A DNA stretch of 64,000 bases from Neoarius graeffei (lineage: Eukaryota > Chordata > Actinopteri > Siluriformes > Ariidae). This document shows positions 33,897 through 45,936 of the stretch, piece after piece. The number at the start of each line of letters is the position of its first letter. Position 1 is the first letter of the stretch. The stretch is taken from positions 5,452,001 to 5,516,000 of the forward strand of contig NC_083586.1 in NCBI RefSeq assembly GCF_027579695.1, in the 5' to 3' direction. The notes under the pieces were generated by a model that was not told the DNA's origin, did no database searches, and saw only the letters and a program-made list of their open reading frames with translations. The position numbers and the translations under genes are program-made.

Positions 33897-36800
33897 TTAA
33901 CAGAAAGCATCTGAAAACAGCTTGGTCTTTAACCTAGATTTGAAGCTGGCAACAGCAGGAGCATTTTTAATGTCCTCTGGCAGTTGGTTCCATAGCTGCA
34001 CTGCATAGTAGCTAAAAGCTGCTTCACCACACTTTATTTTAACAACAGGTTTTAATAGTAAATTTTTCTGTTGCGATCTGGTAGATCTGATTGGGTTAGG
34101 CCGCTGCAACATATCAGAGAGGTAATTGGGCCCTGTACCATTTAGAGATTTGTACACCAGCAGCAATGCTTTAAAGTCAATTCTGTAGCTTACTGGAAGA
34201 CAGTGAAGGGACCTTAGAATTGGAGTAATGTGCTCTGTTCTTTTTGTTCGTGTGAGAACCCTAGCCGCTGCATTTTGCACCAGCTGAAGTCATTTGATGG
34301 TCTTTTTTGGCAGGCCTGTGAAAAGGACATTGCAGTAATCAACCCTACTAGAGATGAAGGCATGTATCAGTTTTTCCAGATCATTTTTTGACATAAGTCC
34401 TCTTAGTTTGGAAATGTTTTTTAGGTGATAGAATGCCGTTTTAGTGATTGCTTTCATGTGACTGTCAAAGTTTAGCTCGCTGTCAATGAAAACACCAAGA
34501 TTTTTAACCATTTCTTTTGTTTTAATCCCTTTTGTGTCAAGAATACTGGTAATCCTGAGTCTTTCATCTTTTTTTCCAAATAGAATTACTTCTGTTTTAT
34601 CTGAGTTCAGCTGAAGAAAATTTTGTGACATCCAGTTGTTGATTTGATCGATACACTGGTAGAGACATTCAAGGGGGGCATAATCATTAGGTGATAAAGC
34701 AAAATAAATTTTGGTGTCATCTGCATAGCAGTGATACAAAATTGAATTGTTATTGATAATTTGCCCAAGTGGGAGCATATAAAGGTTGAAAAGTAATGGT
34801 CCAAGAATCGACCCCTGGGGGACACCACAGGTCAAGGACATTGATGTTGAGGAACAATTTCCCATGGTAACAAAGAAGCTTCTATCTTTTAAGTATGATT
34901 TTAACCAATTGATAACTTTACCAGTCAATCCAACCCAGTGTTCAAGTCGATATAGCAGTATGTTGTGATCAACAGTATCAAAAGCTGCACTGAGGTCCAG
35001 TAATACCAGGACTGATGTTTTGCCTGCATCAGTATTAAGACGTATGTCATTTATAACTTTAATCAGCGCTGTTTCAGTGCTATGATTGGCACAAAAACCT
35101 GACTGAAAATTATCAAAACAGCTGTTTGATATCAAGAAGGCAGTTAATTGATTGAAGACAATTTTTTCAAGGATTTTCCCGATGAATGGTAGATTTGATA
35201 TTGGCCTGTAGTTATTTAATACTGAAGGATCCAGATTATTATTTTTTTTAAGTAGGGGCTTTACAACGGCTTTTTTCAGGGACACAGGAACAACGCCAGT
35301 CTCTAGGGATGTATTTATAATTTGAAGCATATCTGTAATTATAAGATGAAGAACAGACTTAAAAAAGTTGGTGGGCAGAATGTCCAATTCAGATGTTGAG
35401 GAACTAAGATTTTGTACAGTTTTTTCAAGAGTCTCATAATCAAACAAAATTCTGACATTGTGTTGAAGTTATCTATCTGTGTCATTGGTGATTGCAGTTT
35501 TTCAATTTTTTGCAGCTGAGATATATTATGAGCAATATTCTGCCGTGTTTTATCAATTTTACCTTTGAAGAAGGATGCAAACTCATTGCATTTATTAACT
35601 GAGAGAAGTTCAGGTGCTAATTGTGGTGGGAGATTAGTTAGCTTCTCTACTGTTGAAAATAGCACACGGGCATTGTTCATATTCCTGTTTATGATATTGG
35701 AGAAGAAAGACTGTCTTGCTTTACGAATTTCATAATTATAATTACAAAGCATCTCTTTATGGATTTGATAATGGATGTGAAGTTTAGATTTGCGCCATTT
35801 TCTTTCAGTCTTTCTACATTCTCTCTTTAGCAGTTTAACAGCCGGGTACTGCTTCCATGGTGCTTTCTGTTTATCATTGACTCTTTTGATTTTGAATGGA
35901 GCAATATCATCCATAATTTGGGTCATATTTAAATTAAAAATTTCCAGTAAATCATCTACAGAGTCTGACATTTTGGTTGAGTTCTGAGAGAGAGCTTGCT
36001 CAAAGAGCACGTGTTGTCTTTTATGACTCTCCTACCCATAGTCGTTGAGCTGTTCTGAATGTGAGGAGACATAGAAACATCAGAGAAAACACAAAAATGA
36101 TCAGATAAGGCCAGGTCAACAACAGTAGTAGAAACAGTAAGACCCTTTGTGATGACGAGGTCAAGGGTATGACCACGAGAGTGGGTCGGCCCCTGTACAT
36201 GTTGTACTAGGTTGAAGTTGTCAATAAGTGCAAGTAGTTCTTTGGCATAAGTGTTTTCAGGATTATCTACATGCAAGTTAAAATCCCCAGATATAATAAG
36301 ACAATCAAACTCTAAGCAAATGACTGACAACAGTTCACCAAACTCTTCAAGAAAGACTTTGGCTGAATGTTTCGGAGGCCTATAAATAGTTAATAATAAT
36401 ATGTTAGGAGAGCATGTAACAAGTGCACATAAGTGTTCAAAGGATGTACAATCACCAAGTGAGGATTGTTTACATTGAAAAGAGACTTTGAATATATTTG
36501 CGATCCCTCCACCTTTCCCTTGTCGGGTAACATTCAAAAAATTAAAATTTGGGGGAGCTGCTTCAATAAGGGTGGTAGCACTATTTGCTTGATCCAGCCA
36601 AGTTTCAGTTAGAAGCAAAAAATCAAGATTGTGTTTGCAGATAAGATCATTAATTAAAAGTGACTTGTTTAAAAGTGATCTAACGTTCAGAAGAGCTAGC
36701 TTTACAGAAAGTCTAGAAGTAATATCTGCTTGTGCACTCTGATATTGTTTTAAAACAGGAAGGAGATTAGATTGGTTTACCCCCTGGGTTAAATGTGCTC

Positions 36801-36912
36801 TATGTTTTCTATTTCTTATCAACACAGGAATAGAGAATGGCATAGGCATATAGGGTCCCAGCTGGTTTTCAAAACTACACCCATTTGCAGGGACCCAGAG
36901 TACATCAAACAA
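33897..36912 (-). pseudogene. L2 LINE ORF2: endonuclease-reverse transcriptase, frameshifted
   Basis: The endonuclease part (36912 down to 35956) has LALLNVRSLLNKS, LLLTETWLD, YRPPKHSAK, ISGDFNLHVD, GPTHSRGHTLDLVI and LSDHFCVF. A frameshift near 36000 leads to the linker (36010-35339) with KAPWKQYPAVKLLKRECRKTE. A second frameshift near 35430 leads to the reverse transcriptase (35447-34290) with [47 protein letters not shown] and catalytic YADDTKIYF. A single stop at 34290-34292 separates the C-terminal QNAAARVLTRTKRTEHITP segment (34280-33897). Endonuclease and polymerase residues are all visible, but no continuous protein can be made. Confidence 0.88.
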
Positions 36913-38316
36913 GACTTTCTAAATGTTCCATTTGGTTTAAGGGTGAAAGGATTGGAGACGACATGTATCTTTTAGATGGAGAGCCAGCTGAAAGTCCTGG
37001 GCGAACACAGTTTTGATGAACTGGGTACACTGCTTGTCGCGACAGATTTGGGCTGGAAAAACAGAGTGTAGCCATTGGCAGCAATCTCTGCATACTATTT
37101 GGGAAATCCATGCGTGTGGAAGATGAAGATGGCGTAGTGAAGTCAGAAGAGCGAGAAATTGGTGAGTTCTTTGTATGGCAGTTTGTCTCTGATTTTTGGC
37201 AGTCTGTCTTTGAATCTTGGCAGTCTGGCAGATCAGATGTCTGTGTGTCCTTGATGACGACTTGCAAAGATGATTGTTTTGTCTTTGCAGAGGTATTGTT
37301 TTTTGTAACTATGTCTGTCTGCGACATCTTAACTGTTTTCCTCAATGCTGGCTGAGAAAAGATTGCAAGTCTGTAATGGTCTACTAAGACCTTGGCTCCA
37401 ATCCAGCTAGGTTCAGTGCTATTTGGCTTGAAAAATTCTCTGCGATTCCAGAAAAGGTTAAAATTGTCTATGAAGTTCATACCAAATGAAAAACAAGTTT
37501 TTCCAAGCCAGGTGTTAAGACTGAAGAGTCGAGAAAATGCAAAACTTCCTCTCGCTGGGAGTGGGCCACTAATAAAAGATTGTATTCCAGTCTTATAGAG
37601 ATCAGAAAAAAGCTTTCTGAAATCATCTTGGACAAACAGCTGTTCTCTGAAAACATCATTTGCTCCCACATGCACAACAATACGTTTGATAGTTTTATGC
37701 TCGGACATGAGTTTCAAAATGCTGTCTTTGGTGTCAGAGATGGATGCATTTGGAAGGCAACAAATAATCATCCCATGACCTTTTAAATGTTTTACAGTGG
37801 AATCACCAAGAACAAGGGTTGTGGGATCAGGTGGTGTAACGAGTTGCTTTTTGCCTCTTCCCACAGCTCTTCGATCTTGGTGCGATCTCTTTTTACGATG
37901 TGTTTGTCCGCTTGAAAATCCTCTTCCACATCCCTGAGGCATTCAAATTTGTTCTGAAGCCTTATGGGCTGTGGATTTTCCATAGGATTGTAAATCCTAT
38001 TGTAATTTGTAGAACGAGCTGGTGTTGAGGTAATTACTCTTCTGTTTTTATTTTTGGGCTTGCCACCCATCATTTGCCAGTTTTCTGTACTCACATTTTG
38101 CCCAGCTTGATCGATGAATTCCTCCACTCGATTTGCACTGCCATCGGTCTGTCGGAGTGCAATCTCTGCATTCTCAGCCACTGTTTCTGTACTCCTTTCC
38201 TGAGATATCGCTTTTAATTCGTCCGTCTTTGGCAGAGCATCAATCTTTGATTCCAGGATAGAAATCCTCTGTTCTAGTTCCATGCATTTTCTGCAGGATA
38301 TTTTGCCCCCTGGCAT
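36905..38316 (-). pseudogene. L2 LINE ORF1 with coiled-coil start and SGNH-esterase-like domain
   Basis: ORF1 of CR1/L2-clade LINEs binds the element RNA, and in several families includes an SGNH/GDSL-type esterase domain of unclear role. The first frame (38316-37792) starts MPGGKISCRKCMELEQRISI, a cysteine pair and heptad-like segment. A frameshift in 37790-37940 leads to the second frame (ending 36905). This has the nucleophile-type block LVLGDSTVKHL and block III VHVGANDV, then ISGPLPARG and a C-terminal DHYRLAIF region. A serine-rich tail follows. The serine and the Gly-x-Asn-Asp signature are intact. Confidence 0.8.
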
Positions 38317-38640
38317 TTTGTTTTAAAAGCTAACTTATCTTATAAAGATGAAAAATAAAATGAAAAAATAGTGGAAATTAAATGAGAAAGTAAAGTATAG
38401 AAATAAAGATCAAGAAAGCAGGAGCAAAGCAAAGAAGCGTCCTACTCGCTTGAGTAGGAGGAGCAAAATCCTCCAAGAATTATTGCAACAGCTTGAGTAA
38501 AATGCCCCTTAGTGTTGAAAATACTCAGTCAAAAGATGTTGTGTCATTCAGTCACGTGACTTTTGCTTTGCTTACTTATGGTGAATGAAGTGATGGTCTG
38601 GCAAACCAATTTGGCTGCCGTTATGTAAAGAGCTAGTGAA

Positions 38641-39215
38641 ACCATCCCAGACTATTTTCACAGTTTAGAGGCCAATGCACAGTCAATATACTGAAGAAAG
38701 TTGCTCTTTGCGATGGGATAGATCCTTTCACATTAGTAAAGAAGGATTTTTTCCTATGAGTTGGAAAATTATCCATCCATTGAATTCCCCGACATCCCAA
38801 CTACCTGGTGCTGCAGACATCATTCTACATGGACAAACAGATGAAAACCTGGAAGAGCATGGAGGTATACAACTCTTTATATGTGGCTGAGTTAAAGATC
38901 TGGAGATCAAGACACTACAAGATAAATTCTGGATCATTTATGTCCAGGAAAGTAGGAATTTTGGGGCTTTTTGTAGGCATCTTTGTGATGATTGCTAGAT
39001 GACTACAAGTTTTAGTATCGGGTGTAAACAAACCGCAGCCACTCAATTCTCGATCCTCCCTACTCTCCCCTTCCAGGTAAGTCAAAGATCTACAGAAACC
39101 CTACAGAGATCCACAGAAACACTTTTAAAGATCTGGGTATTGATGAAACAGGATGGAGAAGTTATCATGACTCATTGTAACTGCATTGCCAGGTCAGCAG
39201 TTTTGTGCTGTTAAC
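38641..39215 (+). pseudogene. SWIM-zinc-finger protein relic
   Basis: Translations of the top strand, in more than one frame, give LQTSFYMDKQMKTWKSMEVY (about 38805-38865), VKDLEIKTLQDKFWIIYVQ (about 38890-38948) and IWVLMKQDGEVIMTHCNC (39132-39185). The last is the CxC start of a SWIM-type finger. The order matches a family of uncharacterised SWIM/YqaJ-linked proteins common in fish repeats. Stops and frameshifts separate the pieces. It could be a mobile-element cargo or a host-gene retrocopy; no transposon ends are visible. Confidence 0.5.
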
Positions 39216-40104
39216 TTGTGCGCTCTGCTTTTGTGTATATGTGGATTGTTTTGATTATCTTATCTATCTAGTTCAGTGAAGGAGCCCAATCTACATCATC
39301 GTCCTTGTAAAGATTGCTGGAACTTCCTGATAAATAAAGCAAAAACATATGCATTATTTTCCAAATTGGCCACGATTAAATAGCAAACAAAAACACATCT
39401 AAAGTCAAGTTTATTTTTATAGCACTTTTAACAACAGACATTGTCGCAAAGCAGCTTTACAGAAATTTAATGACTTTAAACATGAGCTAATTTTATCCCT
39501 ACTCTATCCCCAATGAGCAAGCCTGTGGCAATGGTGGGAAGGAAAAATTCCCTCAGGCGACATGAAGAAGAAACCTCGAGAGGAACCAGACTCAAAAGCA
39601 AACCCATCCTCATTTGGGTGATAACAGATAGTATAAATAATTTGCTTCTATAACAGTGCCCTATATAGTCACAAAGTGTAACTGTGAAACCAGGAAAATC
39701 ATTATAGTTTTAATATGAAGTCTGTTTTGTTGAAGTTATAAACTGTTCATTGATAGAAACTTGAGTGCAAAACAGGTTGTTAGGTATGCCCAATGTCACC
39801 TGATGTGTAAGAACAGTATACATTTTGTGCTGAATGCAAGCAGGGACTCCGGCAAAACTATGACAGCATAGCTAAAAGGGGAGAGCCAGAAGGTAACACA
39901 GATATGAGGGCGCCCCGGGACATAAAGCAGCAGCCATTACACCGTCAACAAAAACTTTGAGTGAGCGAGTGAGTGGGGGACTGACAGCATCCATACATCC
40001 CAGTTTACCAAAACACTCTGTCTGAGGACCCTCCAGATCTACACCTTTACCTCAAACACTATTAACAAAAGGCTTGACTAAACAGATATATTTTCAGCCT
40101 AGAC

Positions 40105-42847
40105 TTAAACACTGGGACTGGGTCTGAGTCCCGAACACCTACTTGGAAGGCTGTTCCATAACTGTGGGGCTTTGGAAGAAAAGGCTCTGCTCCCTAATGT
40201 AGCCTTCACTACATGAGGTATCAGCAAATAGCCTGCACCTTTTGATCTCAGTAGGCATACTGGGTTATAAAGGACCAGAAGTTTGCTCAGGTACTGTGGT
40301 GCAAGACCATTCAGTTCTTTAAAGGTCAATAGTAGTATTTTATAAACAATACGGAATTTGATTGGCAGCCAATGCAGTGTGGATAAGACAGGGGTGGTCA
40401 TATTTTCTAGTTCTAGTAAGGACTCTTGCTGCTGCATTTTGAACAAACTGGAGCTCGTTTATGCATTTATTGGAGCGTCCAGACAGTAAGGCATTACAGT
40501 ACAATAATCCAACAAAAACATGAACTCGTTTTTCTGCATCATGTAGTGACATTATATTTCTTATCTAAGCAATATTTCTGAGATGAAGGAAAGCTATCTG
40601 GGTAATGTTATCAATATGAGTTTCAAATGATAGACTGGAGTCAGTGACCACATAGGTCTTTTACTGTTGCACATGAAGAAACAGAAAGGCCATCCAGAGT
40701 TACTGTGATCAGAAAACCTACTTCTAGCTGTATGTGGTCCTAGTACAAGAACTTCTGTCTCGTCAGAATTAAGCAGAAGGAAGTTAATAAACATCCAGTG
40801 TTGAATGTCCTTTACACATTCCTCAGTTCGATTAAGCTGGTATGTCTCATCTGGTTTTGCAGAAACATACAACTGTGTGTCATCAGCAGAATAGTGGAAA
40901 CTCACACCTTGCTTATGGATAATCTCACCCAGAGGTAACATATATAAAGAAAACTGCAGTGGGCCTAAGACAGAACCTTGTGGAACACCAAACTTTACCT
41001 CTGTATGTCTGGAAATATCACCATTTACATCAACAACCTGAAAGTGATCAGTTAAATAAGACCTGAGCCAGAGAGGGCCGTTCCCTTAACTCCCAGAACA
41101 TTTTCTAGTCTATCCAGGAGAATGGAATGATCAATGGTGTCAAAGGATGCACTAAGATCAAGCTATACAAGCAGTGAGACAGCCCTGATCAGATGCCAAC
41201 AGTAGGTCATTTACTACTTTAACCAGAGCTGTCTCTGTGCTATGATGAGGTCTAAATCCTGACTGATACATTTCATGGATGTTATTCACATATACATGTG
41301 AGCATAACTGCTGTGCCACAGCTTTTTTGAGGATCTTGGAGATAAAGGGGAGGTTTGATATTGGCTGATAATTGGACAGCTGACAGGGGTCGAGGTCAGG
41401 TTTTTTAATCAGTCAGTTTGATAACTGTTTGATAAAGGATTTGGGTACATAGCCAATTCTAAGGGAAGAATTTATTGTTTTTAGAAGCAGTTCAATTACT
41501 TCTGGTATTATCTGTTTGAAGTCGTGTAGGTAAGGGATCTAGTATACAAGTTGAGGATTTTGATGTGGAGATTAATGGAATTAGTTTGATTTCTCTAAGG
41601 AGAGTAAAACATTCTAATTGCTGATCTGATACAGTTATACTGTTAACTACAGGGTTACTTAAATTGTCACTTAAATTGTCTGGCCTTGAATTAGTAGTTT
41701 GAAGTTTTTGTCGGATATTTTCAAATGTTGTCATTTGAAAAATTTCATGAAGTTACTGCTACTACATATTGCAGGTGTGCATGTGTCTATAGTGGTCTTT
41801 TTCCTGGTTAATTTTGCTACAGTATTAAATGGGAATCTAGGATTATTTTTGTTATCCTCTATTAGGGTGGAGAAATATGTTGATCTAGCAGCACTAAGAG
41901 CTTTTCTATACTTCAGGAGAAATTTGAATGCTACTCCTTCTAAGCTAATTTGAATGCTACTAATTTTGTTTGATGTCATTTACGTTCCAATTTTCAAGTG
42001 GTCTGTTTTAAAGTGCAAGTGTAATTAGCACCAGGGCACTAATTTTTTCTAATAATTTTCCTTTTAAATGGAGCTACATTATCTAACGTATACCAGAACA
42101 TTACTCTAAGCATTCAGTTGCCTGATCAAGTTCTGTGGGGGCTGACAGTGATTCAGTCAAAGTTGGTAACTCTGGAAGATTATTTATGCTTAATACAGTA
42201 GCATGGTGAGGCGCATATATTATTGTTCAGACATATTTTGAATAAGATTAGATAATGATCTGATATAACTTCAGACTGTGGAAGTATGACTATATTTTCT
42301 ATATTTAACCCGAATGTTAGTATTAGATCAAGAGTGTGACCACCATTGTGGGTAGGTCCTATGACATTCTGATTAACCCCTACTGAATCTAAAATGGACA
42401 CGAATGCTGTTTTCAAAGGGTCTTCTGGGTTATCAAAGTGAATATTAAAATCTCCAATAACAAAACATTTGTCTAAGGAAATGACCAGGTTTGCGATAAA
42501 ATCCACAAATTTAGAAAGAAATTCAGAATATGGCCCCAGGGGCCTGTAAATAATAAGTAACAGAATTGACAGGTTGGACTTATTTTTTGAGACTACATAC
42601 ATTATATTCGTAGGAAGAACTTCAAATGTATTAAATTTATTTTCAGATTTTTGTGTTATGCCTAGATAATCATTATAACCATGATGCCTCCTCCTCCTCT
42701 GCCAGTTTGAGGAGGCTGGTGTGTATAACTGTATCCAGGAGGACTAACTTCATTTAATGCTATATATTCATTTGGCTTAATCCATGTTTCTGTTAAACAC
42801 AGTACATTAAACTCCTGATCAGTAATAAGTTCATTAACCATTAGCAC
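40105..42847 (-). pseudogene. L2-type LINE ORF2 relic
   Basis: Recognisable minus-strand pieces in order are LCLTETWIKPNEY (42847-42662), LLIIYRPLGPY, VIGDFNIHFDNPED and GPTHNGGHTLDLIL (42602-42180) for the endonuclease. Linker fragments lie at 41979-41492. Reverse transcriptase remnants are at 40941-40594, with SADDTQLYV, a decayed form of the YADD box with tyrosine changed to serine. The C-terminal TTPVLSTLHWLPIKFRIVYK segment lies at 40446-40105. The palm-domain region between 41500 and 40950 is present only as stop-filled sequence. Confidence 0.82.
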
Positions 42848-43098
42848 TTTAGATGTAAGAGAGCTAATATTTAATAGCCCTACCTTGAAATCAAAGGTGC
42901 TGGCAGTGGCTGTACAGTCAGTACGATCTAATTTTATATTGATTAGGTTACTAGAACAAACTGAGTATTTCTACTTTTTTGAATAGTTTGGGGACCAGAC
43001 ACAGTCTCATTGTAGTGGACCCTGAGTGACGACTCTGTGCAGCTAGCAGACAGTTGGTTTAACCTGTTTGTCTGCTCCCTGGCCTTGGCTCTGGATTG

Positions 43099-43440
43099 TC
43101 AGAAGTTAACTAGGCCTGTTCTGAGATGAGCTATGCTGCAAGAAATGAGAGCAGCACCTTCCCGAGTGGGATAGATACCGTCCCGCCCTAACAGGCCAAA
43201 AATGCCCTCAAAATTATCTATAAAGTCCACACTGTTTTCAGAGCACCACTTGGACAACCAGCAGTTCAGCAACCATAACCTACTGTAAGCTACATCGCCG
43301 CACCACATGGGGCCAAAGCATACTACAGCATCGGACATCGCTTTTGTTAATTTAAACACCTCTACAAAGTTACTTTTAGTAACCTCATACTGACGAAGGC
43401 ATATATTATTAGCTCCTACATGGATAACTATCTTTGAGAA
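43099..43440 (-). pseudogene. L2-type LINE ORF1 relic, SGNH-esterase C-terminal half
   Basis: On the minus strand the sequence reads KIVIHVGANNICLRQYEV, continues through VVCFGPMWCGDVAYSRLW and NSVDFIDNFEGIFG, and ends TREGAALISCSIAHLRTGL. Block III is HVGANN instead of the HVGAND seen in the neighbouring element, and the serine block is lost upstream. The Asp-x-x-His-type terminal block is also changed (IYPTREG). It is clearly non-functional. Confidence 0.75.
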
Positions 43441-43635
43441 CCTGTGCTTGCCTTGTGTTTGACAACTTGTTCAGTGATTATTAGGATGCTTTAATATGGA
43501 TTACCCTGTTTGGTTTGGTTAAAACAGGCCCTGGTGTGTTTGCTTGTTTAGTGCGGTTTGTTACAGCTGGCACGAAATCTGTCAGTCAGTCCCTGGTGTG
43601 CAGGGCTGTTCTGTTGAAATGCATGAGATTTGTTA

Positions 43636-44000
43636 TCATCTCATCTCATTATCTCTAGCCGCTTTATCCTGTTCTACAGGGTCGCAGGCAAGCTGGAGCC
43701 TATCCCAGCTAACTACGGGTGAAAGGCGGGGTACACCCTGGACAAGTCGCCAGGTCATCACAGGGCTGACACATAGACACAGACACACATTCACACCTAC
43801 GGTCAATTTAGAGTCACCAGTTAACCTAACCTGCATGTCTTTGGACTGTGGGGGAAAACGGAGCACCTGGAAGAAACCCACGCGGACATGGGGAGAACAT
43901 GCAAACTCCACACAGAAAGGCCTTCGCTGGCCACGGGGCTCGAACCCGGACCTTCTTGCTGTGAGGCAACAGCGCTAAGCACTACACCACCATGCCGCCC
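43636..44000 (-). mobile_element. V-SINE-type tRNA SINE, copy 3
   Basis: It is the same element as the copies at 11598 and 20461, full length from the CATCTCATCTCATTATCTC tail at the left to the GCCGCCC end of the tRNA-like head at the right. No clear target-site duplication is visible, so one flank may have changed since insertion. It lies immediately 5' of the second L2-type LINE. Confidence 0.9.
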
Positions 44001-44585
44001 ACTGTGACAAAGTATTACAATTATTGTTACAAATATTGCATTTTATGTAACACATAAAATACAGGAACATACAAATTACAGAGCATACAACATATTACAT
44101 TGTTACATTTAAAGGGGAGAATTATGGTACAGGTTGTCGAGCAATGTCTCCTGACATCTTGGTTAGGACAGACACTCATGTTGCAGTCTAGTACCAAGAT
44201 TTGGCCAATTGCTCCCAGCTGCGACCAAGATGTGACCAACCAGAGAGCCTTCCTCTTCAAAGAATGGCCGTTTACTTTAGGTCATAGTTTCGACAGGATT
44301 ATCTCATGGCTTTTTTTGTGTGTGAAAATCCCAACATCCTAACCTTGAAATCCTTTGTTGACGACAAGATGGCACCAGGTGCATGTGGAGCGTCGGCAGC
44401 AATTTTGGCTTATGCATTGTTTTTAAATGTTTTGGGTTTTAGATTTGAAAATTGTTGTATTGCCGCAACTATTGTGGAAGTGTACTCATTCAAAAGTTTT
44501 TGGACAGAGACGGTCAATCCTCAGCGAATGCTGAAAAAACTTTTTGGACATAGCAGTGTTGCTCTGATCACCATACAGTCCAGTC
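44001..44585. other. Sequence upstream of the PHD/endonuclease LINE fragment
   Basis: No gene is established. Part of it may be the 5' untranslated region of the LINE that starts at about 44600. A frame at 44306-44611 has no recognisable domain. Confidence 0.35.
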
Positions 44586-44600
44586 TCACTGGTAAGGCAA

Positions 44601-45505
44601 ATGGAGCCTGAGAAATGCGATAAGCTGATGCTTTTGGCACCATATTATCCATCTGTCTGTTGCTTTCTGGAGATATCCATCAATGTCCTGGCCCAAACAA
44701 CTAACACCAGCCAAAGCAGTGATTGTCCTAACTGTGGAAAGGTGGTGAGAGTTAAGGTGAAAGCAGTTGCTTGTGACTTTTGTGATGTCTTTGTTCACAT
44801 AAAATTTGCTAAGATCACTTTGAAAACATAGGATTTGGCCATAAGGAATAAATCTGATATTCCCCTGGTGTGTAATAGGTGCTGTTTGAATGAAACATGT
44901 CAGGCAAATCTGATTGATGGTCCAGAGGAGACAATGCGTTGTTCTGAGGACAGTTTGGATGATATAAGGAATGATTGTGAGGCTGTTTTTAAATCAGAAA
45001 GGACTTCATTTTATTCATATTAATGCAAGGAGTTTGCTGCCTAAGCTTGAGGAGATCAGGCACTTCGCATCTACATCTAAGGCTGCTGTGATTGCTGTGT
45101 CGGAGACCTGGCTTGATTGTTCCATTCAAGATGTTGAAGTCAAGCTTGAGGGTTACTTCATCTACCAGCATGATCATAGCAGAAACAGAGGAGGAGTGTG
45201 CCTGTTTATAAGAGATGATTTAACATATCCGCGGTTCGATCTTCAGGTGAAGGATTTGGAGACAGCATGGGTTGAACTGCTGCTTCGCAAGACCAAGCCC
45301 ATTATAATTGGTGTTTGCTACAGACCCCCTAAGGAAACAGATTTTTATGAACTCCTTGAAACTGTCTGTTGTAAGAGTAACGTATGCATGGAGAAAGAAT
45401 ATATCATTATGGGTAACTTTAATACAAACCTGTTACTGCCTCTTAGTAGTCTGAAAGAATCCTTCTTAAATTTCTGTAAAATGTCTAGTTTGCAACCGTC
45501 AGATA
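44601..45505 (+). pseudogene. CR1/Jockey-type LINE fragment: PHD-like finger plus endonuclease
   Basis: The first frame has a PHD-like cysteine pattern: CPNCGKV, VACDFCDVFVHIKF, and after a stop at 44829-44831 in the same frame, CNRCCLNE. A frameshift near 44980 leads to an apurinic-type endonuclease: HINARSLLPKLEEIRHF, VIAVSETWLD, RGGVCLFIRDD, IIIGVCYRPPK and IIMGNFNTN. The usual GDFN is GNFN here, so the catalytic aspartate is replaced. The protein is cut off at 45505 by the start of an LTR, with no reverse transcriptase beyond it. It resembles LINEs of the CR1 group whose first part carries a PHD finger; the exact family is uncertain. Confidence 0.75.
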
Positions 45506-45936
45506 TGTGAGGGAAGCGGGTGTAAGTGCAGAAGTAATCAGTTTAATAAAGTGCAGGGAACAGTGTGCAGATACACACAGGCAAACAATCCAAATCGGCA
45601 GGCAAGATCCAAGATATGAAACAAGCAAAGGGTCGGGCGAGACGCATACAGGATATCAACGGCAAAGCGAGAACGGGAATAAGAAACGGGCACAGGAATT
45701 AGGAAAACAGGAAATCAAGAACATTGTCTGATAGAAAAGCTCAGTAATGCATACAGACGTAGCGTAATACTTCACGATGATCATGCATCAGCACAGTCCT
45801 TAAATAAATGCACACACATTTCCTTAATTGAGTTCAGGTGTGCATTGTTAACAGCGTGCATGCTGGAGTCTGCTCAACGCGCACGCAGCCTGAGGCGTGC
45901 CTTCAGGTGCACACGCCACAGCATGCAGGACTGACA
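45506..45936 (-). mobile_element. Gypsy-type LTR (3' LTR, minus strand)
   Basis: On the minus strand it starts TGTCAGTCC and ends CCTCACA, with TATTTAAGG as a TATA-like box (near 45803) and a polyadenylation-type TTTATTAAACTGATT close to its 3' end. Just upstream (minus-strand sense, 45937-45960) lies TCTTTGGGAGGGG, a polypurine tract. That identifies this as a 3' LTR with a little of its internal region, not a solo LTR. The matching 5' LTR is not in the window. Confidence 0.72.

Larger units (their letters stand above)
33603..38340 (-). mobile_element. L2-type LINE with esterase-bearing ORF1, near full length
   Basis: On the minus strand, two coding regions (ORF1 36905-38316, ORF2 33897-36912) precede a 3' UTR. 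The UTR ends in a sequence whose top strand is AAGGCAAGTTTATTTATATAGC, the conserved 3' terminus by which L2 reverse transcriptases recognise their RNA. The 5' end is estimated at or just beyond 38340. Only a handful of frameshifts and one stop interrupt the two frames, so the copy is moderately young. No convincing target-site duplication was found. Confidence 0.85.
39401..43445 (-). mobile_element. Second L2-type LINE, more decayed
   Basis: The layout is the same as 33603-38340 and the orientation is the same, but the subfamily differs. The 3' end on the top strand begins AAGTCAAGTTTATTTTTATAGC, followed by GCAAAGCAGCTTTACAGAAA. Fragments of ORF2 and ORF1 follow in order up to 43445. Many stops and frameshifts show it is older than its neighbour. 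The 5' end is truncated or unrecognisable beyond 43445. Confidence 0.8.
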
